DNA of 59,318 bases from Amycolatopsis thailandensis (GCF_002234405.1 NZ_NMQT01000061.1:1-59318), one strand, 5' to 3'. Numbered from the stretch's first letter, positions 41,518 to 49,963 are shown. Program-made: numbers and translations. Notes: generated by a model from the sequence alone, not told the origin.

Positions 41518-41551
41518 TTGACTATCTCAACAGATTCGTTGACCAAGTCAA
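41518..41551. promoter_or_regulatory. Nested inverted repeat, MarR-type operator with promoter
   Basis: Outer arms TTGACT (41518-41523) and AGTCAA (41546-41551), inner arms TCAAC (41527-41531) and GTTGA (41538-41542). On the minus strand, TTGACT also serves as a -35 for the MarR-GNAT gene. It is a likely autorepression site. Confidence 0.6.
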
Positions 41552-41607
41552 GTGTTACTTCGCGAAGCGGTGACGTCGCGAAATCTTTCGGGGGTGGACA
41601 TATGGAA

Positions 41608-41652
41608 ACCCCGTGATGCTGCCAGGTCGGGGGTCCGCCAGCATCACGGGGT
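41608..41652 (-). terminator. Terminator of the 49-aa small gene
   Basis: A 14-bp perfect stem (41608-41621 with 41639-41652). On the minus strand it ends in GGGGTTTCC, 100 bases after the small gene's stop. Confidence 0.6.
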
Positions 41653-41751
41653 CGTAGTGGGTATCGACGCCGCGTTCCGCGGCGTTACACCTCACGCACT
41701 ATGTGTCGTAGGTCACTCGAATGGGCGACACCTACAACGGTTGTTGTCGGA

Positions 41752-41901
41752 TCAGCGCATGTGCGTGTGATGCGCCTGGGAGATAGCGATGAGCTCCTGA
41801 CGAACGGTCGCGGTGGCCGCGGTGTCGATCGCCCGGTTCAGGGCCCGGCGAGTGCGAGCCTCGGCGCGACGGGCACGGAGCTTGGCGGCGATGTTGTTCA
41901 T
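41752..41901 (-). CDS. Small basic protein, 49 residues, unknown function
   Basis: The protein starts MNNIAAKLRARRAEARTRRA, continues with LNRAIDTAATATVRQELIAI and ends SQAHHTHMR. It is helical and arginine-rich in the first half. Codons are strongly G/C-ending, as in real genes here. On the minus strand, TTGGCT and CATACT are 18 bases apart (about 41954-41983), a normal sigma-70-type promoter, and AAGGGGATG lies before the ATG. A hairpin follows the stop. I recall similar short proteins in other actinomycetes but no function. Confidence 0.65.
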   Translation of the reverse strand: MNNIAAKLRARRAEARTRRALNRAIDTAATATVRQELIAISQAHHTHMR

Positions 41902-42248
41902 CGGTTTAAGTCATCCCCTTGAGGGTCTTGTGTCTCGGTGGCTGTGCTTCTAGTATGCACCCTTTTTCACAAGGAAGCCAACGATTATCCGGTGATGTGG
42001 CACACCTGCCGATGAATCATCGGCAACGAGAGGTGAAATCCGGAGAGATTTGGTGTCGCCGGTCACTTCTTGATAACGCTGAGCATCTCTGGCGGCGTTT
42101 CCGGACGGCTGCGTACACCCGTTTGGAGCAGCTCAGGGCTGTCGACCGGAGGTTTGGGGCGCCCGTGGCTCGCGCGCCGAGGTTTCATCGGCGCGCGTAG
42201 GGCTCTCTACGGCTTTCTAGGTTTGACGCTATAAAGCTTGAGAGAGGC
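41902..42248. other. 347-base intergenic region, mostly unexplained
   Basis: It carries the promoter of the small gene (41954-41983) and a short hairpin (TGCCGAT/ATCGGCA, about 42008-42024). It is clearly less GC-rich than its surroundings, with TTTGACGCTATAAAGC near 42222-42237. Plus-strand reading frames here have poor codon bias. I see no convincing gene; a non-coding RNA cannot be excluded. Confidence 0.4.
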
Positions 42249-43439
42249 TTAGTCCCGCCCGAGCAAGTAGTGGCCGAAATGCGGGACGGTGAAGGCGATG
42301 TGCCCACGCTCGGCGGAGTAGACCAGGCCCTTCTTCATCAGGCTGTCCCGCGCCGGCGACAGTGACGAAGGCTTCCGCCCCAGGTAGACGGCCACATCGG
42401 CAGTGCCGGCGGCCTCGTCCCTGCCCTGGGTCAGCTCGGCCATCGCGAGCAGGTACTCGCGTTCGGCGGGCGTCGCGCGCTCGTAGCGGGAGCCGAAGAA
42501 GCCGACCGCCAGTTCCGATTCGGCCTCCGGGGCGGCGACGTGGACGTCCTTCACGGTGATCGGATCCGCGGGCGCGGCGTCCCAGGCCGCCTTGCCGTAC
42601 GCCTGGATGAAGTACGGGTAGCCGCCGGACGCGTCGAACAGGGCGTCCAGCGCCTCCGGTTCGATGCCCGCGTCCTCGCGTTCGATGGGCGCCATTACGG
42701 CCAGGTCGGCGTCTTCGCGCTCCAGCCTGTCGATGCGCGCGTAGCGGAAGAGGCGTTCCGAGTATGACTTCGACGCCGAAAGGACAGCGGGCACGTGCGG
42801 CAGTCCCGCGCCGACCACGACCAGCGGCGCCCCGGACTGCGAGAGCTCGTGGCAGGCGGCGCAGAGCGCGGAAACGTCCTCGGGCAGCAGATCCTGGATC
42901 TCGTCGATCAGCAGCGCGACCCCGGTGCCGACGTCGGCGGCCAGTTCCGCGACCTCGGTGAACAGCTCGACCAGATCGATCTCGATGTCGCCGGAATCGG
43001 CGCGGCCCTGCGCGGCGGGCACGTCGATGCCGGGCTGCCAGCGGTCGCGGAGCTTCGCGTCCGGTTTGTTGGCGCGCAGCGCGAACGCCTTGAGCACGCC
43101 GAGAACCTGCTCGACACGGTCCGGCGCACGATGGCGCACCGCGAGGTCGCGGATCGCGCGGTGCAACGCGGCCGAGAGCGGCCGCCTGAGTTCGGTGTCC
43201 GGGCGGGCCTCGATCTTGCCCGCGCCCCAGCCATGCTTGATGGCCTTCGAGCGCAGTTCGCCCAGCAGCACTGTCTTCCCCACGCCGCGCAGACCGGTCA
43301 GCATCAGGCTGCGCTCCGGTCTTCCTCGCGCGACCCGTTCGAGCACGACCTCGAAGGCCTGCAGCTCGCGCATGCGACCTGCCAGCTCGGGCGGCCGTTG
43401 ACCGGCGCCCGGAGCGAAGGGGTTGCGGATGGGATCCAC
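42249..43439 (-). CDS. AAA+ ATPase, ORC1/Cdc6-like ATP-binding protein
   Basis: 396 residues. It begins VDPIRNPFAPGAGQRPPELAGR, the usual start of this family. Walker A is GLRGVGKTVLL, Walker B is VALLIDEIQDL, sensor 1 is VVVGAGLPHV, and an arginine-finger-like GGYPYFIQAYG follows. The C-terminus is a winged-helix domain (RKPSSLSPARDSLMKKGLVYSAERGHIAF split over its helices). GTG at 43439 is preferred over 43445 because TAGCGT (43446-43451) would overlap the earlier codon. Role unknown; no partner gene is adjacent. Confidence 0.85.
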   Translation of the reverse strand: MDPIRNPFAPGAGQRPPELAGRMRELQAFEVVLERVARGRPERSLMLTGLRGVGKTVLLGELRSKAIKHGWGAGKIEARPDTELRRPLSAALHRAIRDLAVRHRAPDRVEQVLGVLKAFALRANKPDAKLRDRWQPGIDVPAAQGRADSGDIEIDLVELFTEVAELAADVGTGVALLIDEIQDLLPEDVSALCAACHELSQSGAPLVVVGAGLPHVPAVLSASKSYSERLFRYARIDRLEREDADLAVMAPIEREDAGIEPEALDALFDASGGYPYFIQAYGKAAWDAAPADPITVKDVHVAAPEAESELAVGFFGSRYERATPAEREYLLAMAELTQGRDEAAGTADVAVYLGRKPSSLSPARDSLMKKGLVYSAERGHIAFTVPHFGHYLLGRD

Positions 43440-43445
43440 TCTCAC

Positions 43446-43451
43446 ACGCTA
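43446..43451 (-). promoter_or_regulatory. -10 element, leaderless promoter (AAA+ ATPase)
   Basis: Minus-strand TAGCGT, 6-base spacer, GTG at 43439. Confidence 0.5.
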
Positions 43452-43699
43452 TCGGCGTTTCTAGCGTGGACCCGATATTCGGTGATATTCGCCTACGGCG
43501 TGTCGCGCTGACGGAAAAGCGCCGAAGAGGCGCAGTTCCGGTTTGCGCTCACCTTGATCAAAATGGCGCCCCTTCATCGCGTTTCCGTGGCCTTCGGCCA
43601 AAAGCCGCGCGCGACGTGAAGTCTCCGTCGGGCGCTGAGCGCCCTTTGGGAGACCTCGTGGTTCAGCCGGGGGACGGGTCTGCAGCCCCGTCCACCTTC

Positions 43700-44461
43700 C
43701 TAGTCGCGCAAGTTGCGCTCGGCGTAGACCGCCATCGCGTCACGGATGTACTCCGCGGTGCCGGCGCCGTGCTTCTCGTCGTACTGCCCGTAGCGCGGGT
43801 CGTCGACGTACAGCTGCCCGAGACCGGCGAAGTAGCCCTTCGAGACGGCTCGCACCGCCGGGCGGAGCCACTCGTACAGCCGCCGCGTGATCGCCTGAGC
43901 CTCGTCACCGTCCGCGGGCAGACCCAGGGCGCGGGCCTCGCCGAACGCGGCCGCGATGTCCTTCTGCTCCTGCTGGTGCGCCTTCTTGTCCTCGGCGCTC
44001 AGCGACTTCCACCAGCGGTCACCCTGCTTGTAGGCGTCGGCGCCCCAGCGCTCGGTGACCTCCTTCTCGTACTTCGTGTGGTCGAAGCCGTCGAACACTT
44101 CCGTTGCCATCAGTCGTTCACCTCTCTCCGTCTTCTTCAAGGTCGTCCTGACCGATTCGATCTGCCGTCCGAGCCGCTGTCGCTCCTGCTCCAGCCACTC
44201 CAGGTGCGTGCGCAGCGCCGCCGTCGTGTCCCGCTCTCCTTCGAGCACTTCGGCGATCGCGGGCAGGCTCAGCCCGAGTTCGCGAAGCAGCAGGATCCGT
44301 TGCAGCCGCACCAGCGCGTCCTGGTCGTAGTAGCGGTATCCGTTGCTCCCCACCCGGCTCGGTTCGAGCAGCCCGATGTCGCCGTAGTGGCGCAGCGTGC
44401 GGCTCGTGGTCCCGGCCGAGCGGGCGATGTCCTGGATCGACCACTCCTTCTCGTTCGGCAT
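43700..44461 (-). CDS. MerR-family regulator with TipAS effector domain
   Basis: 253 residues. MerR HTH: SIQDIARSAGTTSRTLRHYGDIGLLEPSR in its two halves, GYRYYDQDALVRLQRI, then a coiled helix. Residues 115-250 are a TipAS domain (FDHTKYEKEVTERWG, RWWKSLSAEDKKAH, YVDDPRYGQYDEKHG), which in Streptomyces TipAL binds thiopeptide antibiotics covalently through a Cys. No Cys is visible here, so binding would be non-covalent or of other ligands. ATG at 44461. Promoter has the classic 19-bp spacer. Confidence 0.93.
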   Translation of the reverse strand: MPNEKEWSIQDIARSAGTTSRTLRHYGDIGLLEPSRVGSNGYRYYDQDALVRLQRILLLRELGLSLPAIAEVLEGERDTTAALRTHLEWLEQERQRLGRQIESVRTTLKKTERGERLMATEVFDGFDHTKYEKEVTERWGADAYKQGDRWWKSLSAEDKKAHQQEQKDIAAAFGEARALGLPADGDEAQAITRRLYEWLRPAVRAVSKGYFAGLGQLYVDDPRYGQYDEKHGAGTAEYIRDAMAVYAERNLRD

Positions 44462-44468
44462 GTCCACG

Positions 44469-44499
44469 AAGGTAGAGGTTGACGTTGCGTCAAAGTCAA
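44469..44499 (-). promoter_or_regulatory. MerR-type promoter with 19-bp spacer and dyad
   Basis: On the minus strand the -35 is TTGACT (44494-44499) and the -10 is TACCTT (44469-44474), exactly 19 bases apart. The perfect dyad TTGACG-N3-CGTCAA (44479-44493) sits inside the spacer. The -10 is 7 bases from the ATG at 44461. This is the textbook layout for MerR activation of its own promoter. Confidence 0.8.
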
Positions 44500-44532
44500 T
44501 CGAAGTTCACCCGGCCGTGGCATGGTTCCCGG

Positions 44533-45564
44533 ATGAAGACATTCGCGCTGGTCATGGCCGCTGCGCTGACCCTCGGCACGGCCGGGGTCGCCGACGCGCA
44601 TCCGCGTCGCTCCTTCGACATCCAGGCCCACCGCGGCGGACTCGGTCTCACGGTCGAGAGCACGCTCGCGTCGTTCGGCAAGGCGATGGAGCTGGGGGTG
44701 ACCACGCTCGAACTCGACCTCCAGATCACCAAGGACGGTCGCGAGGTGATCACCCACGACCGCAAGACGACAGCCGCGAAGTGTCGCGACACCGCGCCCG
44801 CCACGCCCGGCGACCCGGCGTACCCGTATGTCGGCAAATACGTGAAGGACCTGACGTTCGCGCAGGTCCGCACGCTGGACTGCGGTTCGATCCGGCAGCC
44901 CGCCCACCCCGGCCAGACGCTCTCCCCCGGCGCCAAGATGCCGACGCTCGCCGAGCTGTTCCAGCTCGCGCGCGACCACCGCGCCTGGGGGATCAAGTTC
45001 AACATCGAGACCAAGGTCGAGGCCGCCGCCCCGCAGGAGACCGCGCCGCGCGAACAGTTCGTCCGGCGGGCGGTGCGCGAGATCCTGCGTGGCGGATTCG
45101 CGCACAACGTCACTGTCCAGAGCTTTGACTGGGGCGCCCTGATGCTCCTGCGGAAGGTCGCGCCGTGGATTCCGACGGTCGCCCTCACCCAGCCGGAGTT
45201 CCTGCAGGTCGGGCAAACCGGCAAGTCGCCGTGGCTCGGCGGGCTCGACATCGACGACTTCGGCGGCAGCCCCGTCCGCGCGGTGAAGTCGTTCGGCGTG
45301 AGCGCTCTTTCACCGGTGCACGGCAACCCGCAGGGCGGCAAGGTCGGCGACCCCGGCTACCAGCCGTTCACGACGAAAGCGCTGGTCACCGAGGCGCATC
45401 GCGCGGGCATCAAGGTCGTGCCGTGGACGATCGACGATCCGGCCACCATGCACAAGCTGATCGACGACGGCGTCGACGGGATCATCACCGACTACCCGGA
45501 CCGGTTGCGGGAGGTCGCGGCCGATCGCGGCTTCAAGCTGCCGAGGGCGTATCCGGCCCGCTAG
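44533..45564 (+). CDS. Secreted glycerophosphodiester phosphodiesterase
   Basis: 343 residues. Signal peptide MKTFALVMAAALTLGTAG to ADA. Catalytic core: DIQAHRGGLGLTVEST, LELDLQITKDGREVITHD, then KFNIETK, VQSFDW and PWTIDD plus GIITDYPDRL. It hydrolyses glycerophosphodiesters to glycerol-3-phosphate and alcohol, outside the cell. Divergent from the TipA-like regulator, whose operator lies 40 bases upstream, so shared control is possible. ATG at 44533 is chosen because the signal peptide starts there. Confidence 0.93.
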   Translation: MKTFALVMAAALTLGTAGVADAHPRRSFDIQAHRGGLGLTVESTLASFGKAMELGVTTLELDLQITKDGREVITHDRKTTAAKCRDTAPATPGDPAYPYVGKYVKDLTFAQVRTLDCGSIRQPAHPGQTLSPGAKMPTLAELFQLARDHRAWGIKFNIETKVEAAAPQETAPREQFVRRAVREILRGGFAHNVTVQSFDWGALMLLRKVAPWIPTVALTQPEFLQVGQTGKSPWLGGLDIDDFGGSPVRAVKSFGVSALSPVHGNPQGGKVGDPGYQPFTTKALVTEAHRAGIKVVPWTIDDPATMHKLIDDGVDGIITDYPDRLREVAADRGFKLPRAYPAR

Positions 45565-45694
45565 TGAAATCTAGCGTCGTCTAGCGCCAGAGAAATATTT
45601 TAGGATACTCCGTTAGCGCGGTTCGGCGAGGTGGCGGGCGGGAAGACTGGGGATAGGTTTGTTTCCCGGGCCCGGATCCAGAAAGGTTACGACC

Positions 45695-46201
45695 GTGATT
45701 CTCCGTCGCGTCGCACGTCCGCTCCTCGCCGCGATCTTCATCTCCGGTGGGATCGGCGCGCTCAGGGACACCCAGGGGCACGCCAAGGCCGCGGAGCCGT
45801 TCCTCACCGAGTCCTTCGACAAGCTGGAAGGCGTGGTGCCGGAATCGGTGCCGCGCGACCCGGCCACCCTCGTCCGCATCGACGCCGCGGTGAAGGTCGG
45901 CGTCGGGGTGGCGCTCGCCGCGGGCAAGGCGCCACGCCTGGCCTCGCTGCTGCTGCTCGGCAGCCTCGTCCCGACGACGCTGGCCGCGCACCGGTTCTGG
46001 GAGGTCAAGGAACCGGCCGAACGTCAGCAGCAGCAGATCCAGTTCATCAAGAACGCCGGTCTCGCCGGTGGCCTGCTGCTCGCCGCTGCGGACACCGCCG
46101 GCAAGCCTTCGCTCGGCTGGCGCGCCAAGCGTGCCGCTTCCAAGACGGAGAAGCGCGCCGAGAAGCTGGCGAAGCGCGCCGAGAAGGCCATCACGAAGTA
46201 G
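45695..46201 (+). CDS. DoxX-family membrane protein
   Basis: 168 residues. ILRRVARPLLAAIFISGGIGAL is TM1 with the DoxX N-terminal pattern. VGVGVALAAGKAPRLASLLLLGSL spans the middle helices, and NAGLAGGLLLAAAD forms the last. A lysine/alanine-rich tail (KRAEKLAKRAEKAI) ends it. The family is linked to redox or thiol stress. GTG with GAAAGG 8 bases upstream. Upstream is an A/T-rich patch (45590-45612). Confidence 0.85.
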   Translation: MILRRVARPLLAAIFISGGIGALRDTQGHAKAAEPFLTESFDKLEGVVPESVPRDPATLVRIDAAVKVGVGVALAAGKAPRLASLLLLGSLVPTTLAAHRFWEVKEPAERQQQQIQFIKNAGLAGGLLLAAADTAGKPSLGWRAKRAASKTEKRAEKLAKRAEKAITK

Positions 46202-46216
46202 CTCGGCTCCAGAGAG

Positions 46217-46271
46217 TGTCATGAGGGGTCCCCATAGGACGAAATGTGTCCTATGGGGACCCCTCATGACA
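46217..46271. terminator. 24-bp perfect hairpin between convergent genes
   Basis: 46217-46240 pairs perfectly with 46248-46271, 7-base loop. It lies between the DoxX gene and the YCII gene and probably terminates both. Confidence 0.8.
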
Positions 46272-46288
46272 TTTACGGGACCGAGGGC

Positions 46289-46660
46289 TCACCCGGTGAA
46301 GGCCTCGATGTCTTCCATCTCGACGACCGTGCGGACCTCGACCTCGATCTCGTCGAACAGCGCCGCGTAGGTCTCCGCGAAAGCGACGGCCTCCGCCAAG
46401 TCCTTCGCGTTGATGAGCGCGAACCCGCCGATGACCTCCTTGGTCTCGGTGAACGGGCCGTCGGTCGCGGTGATCTTGCCGCCGCGCGCCTTGCGGACCT
46501 TCGCGCCCCGCTCCGACGGGTGCACGCCCTCCGCCGTGATGAGGATGCCCTTCTTGAACGAGTCCTCGACGAAGGCGCCCATCTGCTCGATGAACTCCTT
46601 GCTGGGGTTCCAGGCTTCCGGGGCGCTCTCGTCCAGCCGGTGCATCATCAGAAACCGCAT
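46289..46660 (-). CDS. YCII/DGPF-domain protein, unlinked to a sigma gene
   Basis: 123 residues. MRFLMMHRLDES, then KITATDGPFTETKEVIGGFALI with the exact DGPF motif. GAGGAG lies 8 bases before the ATG. It is a third DGPF protein, 6 kb from the ECF42 operon and not next to a sigma gene. Confidence 0.9.
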   Translation of the reverse strand: MRFLMMHRLDESAPEAWNPSKEFIEQMGAFVEDSFKKGILITAEGVHPSERGAKVRKARGGKITATDGPFTETKEVIGGFALINAKDLAEAVAFAETYAALFDEIEVEVRTVVEMEDIEAFTG

Positions 46661-46758
46661 CGCTGCTCCTCAGTGTCTTGGCGGGGCTGTTTCTACCTCG
46701 CCTTCAACGACGCGTCGAGCGGCTCGACGGCGCTTCGACATTTCCGCACAAAAGTTTT

Positions 46759-47562
46759 CTAGCGGCTCGCGACCTTCTTGTACTGGGCCGTCGCCAGCGG
46801 CGCGAAGATCGCGATGATGGCGATGCAGCACAGGATCGCGTACAGCGAGGCGTGCTCGGCGGGCCAGCCCGTCGGGGCCACGCCGAACCGGTTGCCGAAC
46901 AGGTCACGCGCCGAATTGATCACCGCGGTGAACGGGTTCCAGTCGGCGATCGCCTTCAGCACGCCCGGCAGCTTGTCCGCCGGGACGAACGCCGTCGAGA
47001 TGAAGCTCAGCGGGAACATCCACATCAGCCCGGCGCTCTGCGCCACCTCGACACTGCGCGCGACGAGCCCGATCCACGCGCCGACCCAGGACAGCGCCCA
47101 GGCGAACATCAGCATCACCAGGTAGCCGAGCACCGCGTCGAGGAAACTGCCGCGGATCCGCCAGCCGACGAGCAGCCCGCACAGCGACATGACGACCAGC
47201 GCCACGACGCTGATCACCAGGTCGGACGTCGTCCGCCCGAAGATCACCGCGAGCCGGGAGATCGGCAGCGACCGGAACCTGTCGATGATGCCCTTCTGCA
47301 GGTCGTTCGCGAACCCGATCACGGTGAACGCCGAGTTGAACGCGACCGTCTGCGCGAAGATGCCGGCGATCAGGAACTCGCGATACGCGAGGCCGCCCGC
47401 TTCGCCGCCGATCGCGTCGCCGAAGACGTACGCGAACAGCAGCACGAACATGATCGGCTGCAGCGTCGCCGCCATCAGCCAGTCCGGGTTGCGCTGGACG
47501 TTCTTCAGGTTCCGCCAGGTGATCACGCCACCGTCGGAAAAGGCCTTCGCGACCGCGCTCAC
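46759..47562 (-). CDS. ABC-2 permease, daunorubicin-resistance (DrrB) type
   Basis: 267 residues, six hydrophobic segments. ITWRNLKNVQRNPDWLMA, LQPIMFVLLFAYVFG, then FNSAFTVIGFANDLQKGIIDRFRSLP are DrrB hallmarks. GTG start overlaps the ATPase stop (GTGA). With the ATPase it forms a drug-exporter-like pair; no antibiotic biosynthesis genes are nearby, so the substrate is open. Confidence 0.92.
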   Translation of the reverse strand: MSAVAKAFSDGGVITWRNLKNVQRNPDWLMAATLQPIMFVLLFAYVFGDAIGGEAGGLAYREFLIAGIFAQTVAFNSAFTVIGFANDLQKGIIDRFRSLPISRLAVIFGRTTSDLVISVVALVVMSLCGLLVGWRIRGSFLDAVLGYLVMLMFAWALSWVGAWIGLVARSVEVAQSAGLMWMFPLSFISTAFVPADKLPGVLKAIADWNPFTAVINSARDLFGNRFGVAPTGWPAEHASLYAILCCIAIIAIFAPLATAQYKKVASR

Positions 47563-48512
47563 TTTTTCTCCCCCTCGTCCGTGGCGTGCCCTGTCAGCGA
47601 AAGGAAGACGTCGTCGAGCGTCGGCCGGTGCAGCGCGACGTCCTGGACGGCGACGCCCTGCGCGTCCAGCCGCCGCAGTGCCTCGATCAGTGCCTTCGGC
47701 CCGCCCTCGACCAGGACGTCGACCTTGCGGGTGTGCTCGTCGACCGACGGCGTCCCCGAGCCGACCTCGGCGAGCACCTGCGTGGTCGCCGCGAGGTCGT
47801 CGGCGGAGGCCACGACCAGTTCCAGCCGTTCGCCGCCGATTTCCTGCTTGAGCTCGTCTGCGGTGCCGCGCGCGATGACCTTCCCCTTGTCGATCACGAC
47901 GATCGAGTCGGCGAGCTGATCGGCCTCCTCCAGGTACTGCGTGGTCAGCAGCACGGTGGTGCCGTCGGCGACGAGTTCCTTGATGACCTCCCAGGTGTCG
48001 ATCCGGCCGCGCGGGTCGAGCCCGGTGGTCGGTTCGTCGAGGATCACCACCGTCGGCTCGGCGACCAGCGCTCCCGCGAGGTCGAGCCGTCGCCGCATAC
48101 CGCCGGAATACGTCTTGGCGGGGCGGTCCGCCGCGTCTTCCAGCCGGAACCGCGCGAGCAGCTCGCGCGCCCTCGACTTCGCCGCGGCCTTCTTGCTCCC
48201 GTACAGCCTGCCGACCATGTACAGGTTCTCGAACCCGGTGAGGTTCTCGTCCACGGCGGCGTACTGGCCGGACAGCCCGATCGACCGCCGGACGGCGTCG
48301 GGCTGGGCCAGCACGTCGTGCCCGGCCACCTCCGCTTCGCCCGAATCCGGGCGGAGCAGCGTGGTCAGGATGCGGACGGTCGTCGTCTTGCCGGCGCCGT
48401 TCGGCCCCAGCAGGCCCAGCACCTTGCCCGTCGGGATCGACAGATCGACCCCGTCGAGCGCCCGGGTGGAGCCGTAGGTCTTGACCAGGGCTTTCGCCTG
48501 AACTGCGAACAT
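47559..48512 (-). CDS. ABC ATPase, daunorubicin-resistance (DrrA) type
   Basis: 317 residues. Walker A GPNGAGKTTT, DrrA-type SGQYAAVDENLTGFENLYMVGRL in two pieces, signature YSGGMRRRLDLAGAL, Walker B VVILDEPTTGLD, H-loop TTQYLEEAD (Gln replaces His, normal for this group). The C-terminal extension ends HRPTLDDVFLSLTGH, also typical. ATG with TAGTTT (48519-48524) 6 bases upstream, leaderless. Confidence 0.94.
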   Translation of the reverse strand: MFAVQAKALVKTYGSTRALDGVDLSIPTGKVLGLLGPNGAGKTTTVRILTTLLRPDSGEAEVAGHDVLAQPDAVRRSIGLSGQYAAVDENLTGFENLYMVGRLYGSKKAAAKSRARELLARFRLEDAADRPAKTYSGGMRRRLDLAGALVAEPTVVILDEPTTGLDPRGRIDTWEVIKELVADGTTVLLTTQYLEEADQLADSIVVIDKGKVIARGTADELKQEIGGERLELVVASADDLAATTQVLAEVGSGTPSVDEHTRKVDVLVEGGPKALIEALRRLDAQGVAVQDVALHRPTLDDVFLSLTGHATDEGEKK

Positions 48513-48518
48513 GCGGAC

Positions 48519-48524
48519 AAACTA
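48519..48524 (-). promoter_or_regulatory. -10 element, leaderless promoter (DrrAB-type operon)
   Basis: Minus-strand TAGTTT, 6-base spacer, ATG at 48512. Confidence 0.5.
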
Positions 48525-48582
48525 GACCCCGGCGCCGACAAAGGCACCGGGGTTTTTCCCCGATCCGCTCCAGGCGAACCGG

Positions 48583-49872
48583 CTACTTCTCGAGGATGGC
48601 GGTGACGCCCTGTCCGCCCGCCGCGCAGATCGAGATGAGGCCGCGGCCGGATCCCTTCTCGTTCAACAGCTTCGCGAGGGTGGCGACGATACGGCCGCCG
48701 GTCGCGGCGAACGGGTGCCCGGCCGCCAGCGAAGAACCGTTGACGTTCAGTTTCGCCCGATCGATGGAGCCGAGCGGCTCGTCGAGGCCCAGCTTCGACT
48801 TCGCGAACTGCGGGTCCTCCCACGCCTTGAGGGTGGCGAGCACCTGCGAGGCGAAGGCCTCGTGGATCTCGTAGAAGTCGAAGTCCTGCAGGGTGATCCC
48901 GGCGCGCGTGAGCATCTGCGGGACGGCGTATGCGGGCGCCATCAGCAGGCCTTCGTCACCGTGGACGTAGTCGACGGCCGCGGTCTGCGAGAACGTCAGG
49001 TACGCCAGCACCGGCAGCTTCCGCGCCTTCGCCCACTGCTCGGTCGCGAGCAGGACCGTCGACGCGCCGTCGGACAGCGGCGTCGAGTTGCCCGCGGTCA
49101 TCGTGCCCTCGGGGCCACCGAAGGCGGGCTTCAGCTTCGCGAGCTTCTCGACACTGGAGTCCGGGCGCAGGTTCTGGTCGCGGGCCAGCTTGAGGTACGG
49201 CGTCACCAGGTCGTCGAAGAAGCCCTTGTCGTACGCGGCGCCGAGACGCTGGTGGCTGGTCGCGGCGAGTTCGTCCTGTGCCTCGCGCGTGATCTCCCAG
49301 ACCTTCGCGGTCAGCGCGGCGTGCTCGCCCATGGAAAGGCCGGTGCGCGGCTCGGAGTTGCGCGGGATCTCCGGGACGATGTGACCGGGGCGCAGCTTCG
49401 CGGCGAGCTTCAGCCGTTCGGGGAGCGTCTTCGCGGCGTTGAGCTGCACGAGGATCTGGCGCAGGTCGTCGTTGACCGCGAGCGGCGCGTCGGACGTGGT
49501 GTCGACGCCGCCCGCGATGGCCGAGTCGATCTGGCCGAGGGCGATCTTGTTGGCGACGTTGACGATCGCCTGGAGGCCGGTGCCGCAGGCCATCTGCACG
49601 TCCGACGCCGGGGTGGCGGGGTTCAGCCTGCTGCCGAGGACGCTTTCGCGGGCGAGGTTGAAGTCGCGGGCGTGCTTGAGCACCGCGCCGGCGGCGACCT
49701 CGCCGATCACCTCGTCCTGCAGGGAGAAGCGGCTGACCAGGCCGTCGAGGGCGGCGGTGAACATGTCCTGGTTCGACGCCTTCGAGTACGGACCGTTCGA
49801 ACGGGCGAAGGGGATCCGGTTGCCGCCGATGATCGCGACCTTGCGCACGGGTGCCGTCCTTTTCGTGGCCAT
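48583..49872 (-). CDS. fadA2: Acetyl-CoA acyltransferase (thiolase), FadA2-like
   Basis: 429 residues. Thiolase with nucleophile C96 in VQMACGTGLQAI, His in SSLAAGHPFAATGGR and the C-terminal Cys in ICAAGGQG. It catalyses thiolytic cleavage or condensation of acyl-CoA in beta-oxidation. Mycobacterial FadA2 (Rv0243) lies divergently from fabG4 and htdX, exactly as here, which supports the name. Short leader with an inverted repeat just upstream. Confidence 0.88.
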   Translation of the reverse strand: MATKRTAPVRKVAIIGGNRIPFARSNGPYSKASNQDMFTAALDGLVSRFSLQDEVIGEVAAGAVLKHARDFNLARESVLGSRLNPATPASDVQMACGTGLQAIVNVANKIALGQIDSAIAGGVDTTSDAPLAVNDDLRQILVQLNAAKTLPERLKLAAKLRPGHIVPEIPRNSEPRTGLSMGEHAALTAKVWEITREAQDELAATSHQRLGAAYDKGFFDDLVTPYLKLARDQNLRPDSSVEKLAKLKPAFGGPEGTMTAGNSTPLSDGASTVLLATEQWAKARKLPVLAYLTFSQTAAVDYVHGDEGLLMAPAYAVPQMLTRAGITLQDFDFYEIHEAFASQVLATLKAWEDPQFAKSKLGLDEPLGSIDRAKLNVNGSSLAAGHPFAATGGRIVATLAKLLNEKGSGRGLISICAAGGQGVTAILEK

Positions 49873-49904
49873 TTTTCCACTCCTCCGTAGGCTCTCTCAC
49901 ACTG

Positions 49905-49926
49905 TAACCTACTCACGGGTAGGTTA
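49905..49926. promoter_or_regulatory. TetR-type operator between fadA2 and fabG4
   Basis: TAACCTAC-N6-GTAGGTTA, perfect 8-bp arms. The core CCTACTCACGGGTAGG (49908-49923) recurs as CCTACTGGCGGGTAGC at 52873-52888. It lies between the divergent fadA2 and fabG4 genes. Confidence 0.7.
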
Positions 49927-49963
49927 GAATGCGACGTGATGCTCACTGCACGGGAGGCACGAG

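Noticed and set aside
41552..41922. Short plus-strand frames of 72 and 73 codons
   Set aside because: They overlap the terminator and coding region of the 49-codon minus-strand gene and show no family features.
41919..42200. 93-codon plus-strand frame in the A/T-rich gap
   Set aside because: Poor codon bias, and its start lies in the promoter of the minus-strand small gene.
46759..48512. Part of an antibiotic biosynthetic cluster
   Set aside because: DrrAB-type exporter genes occur, but no polyketide, peptide or other biosynthesis genes are nearby.
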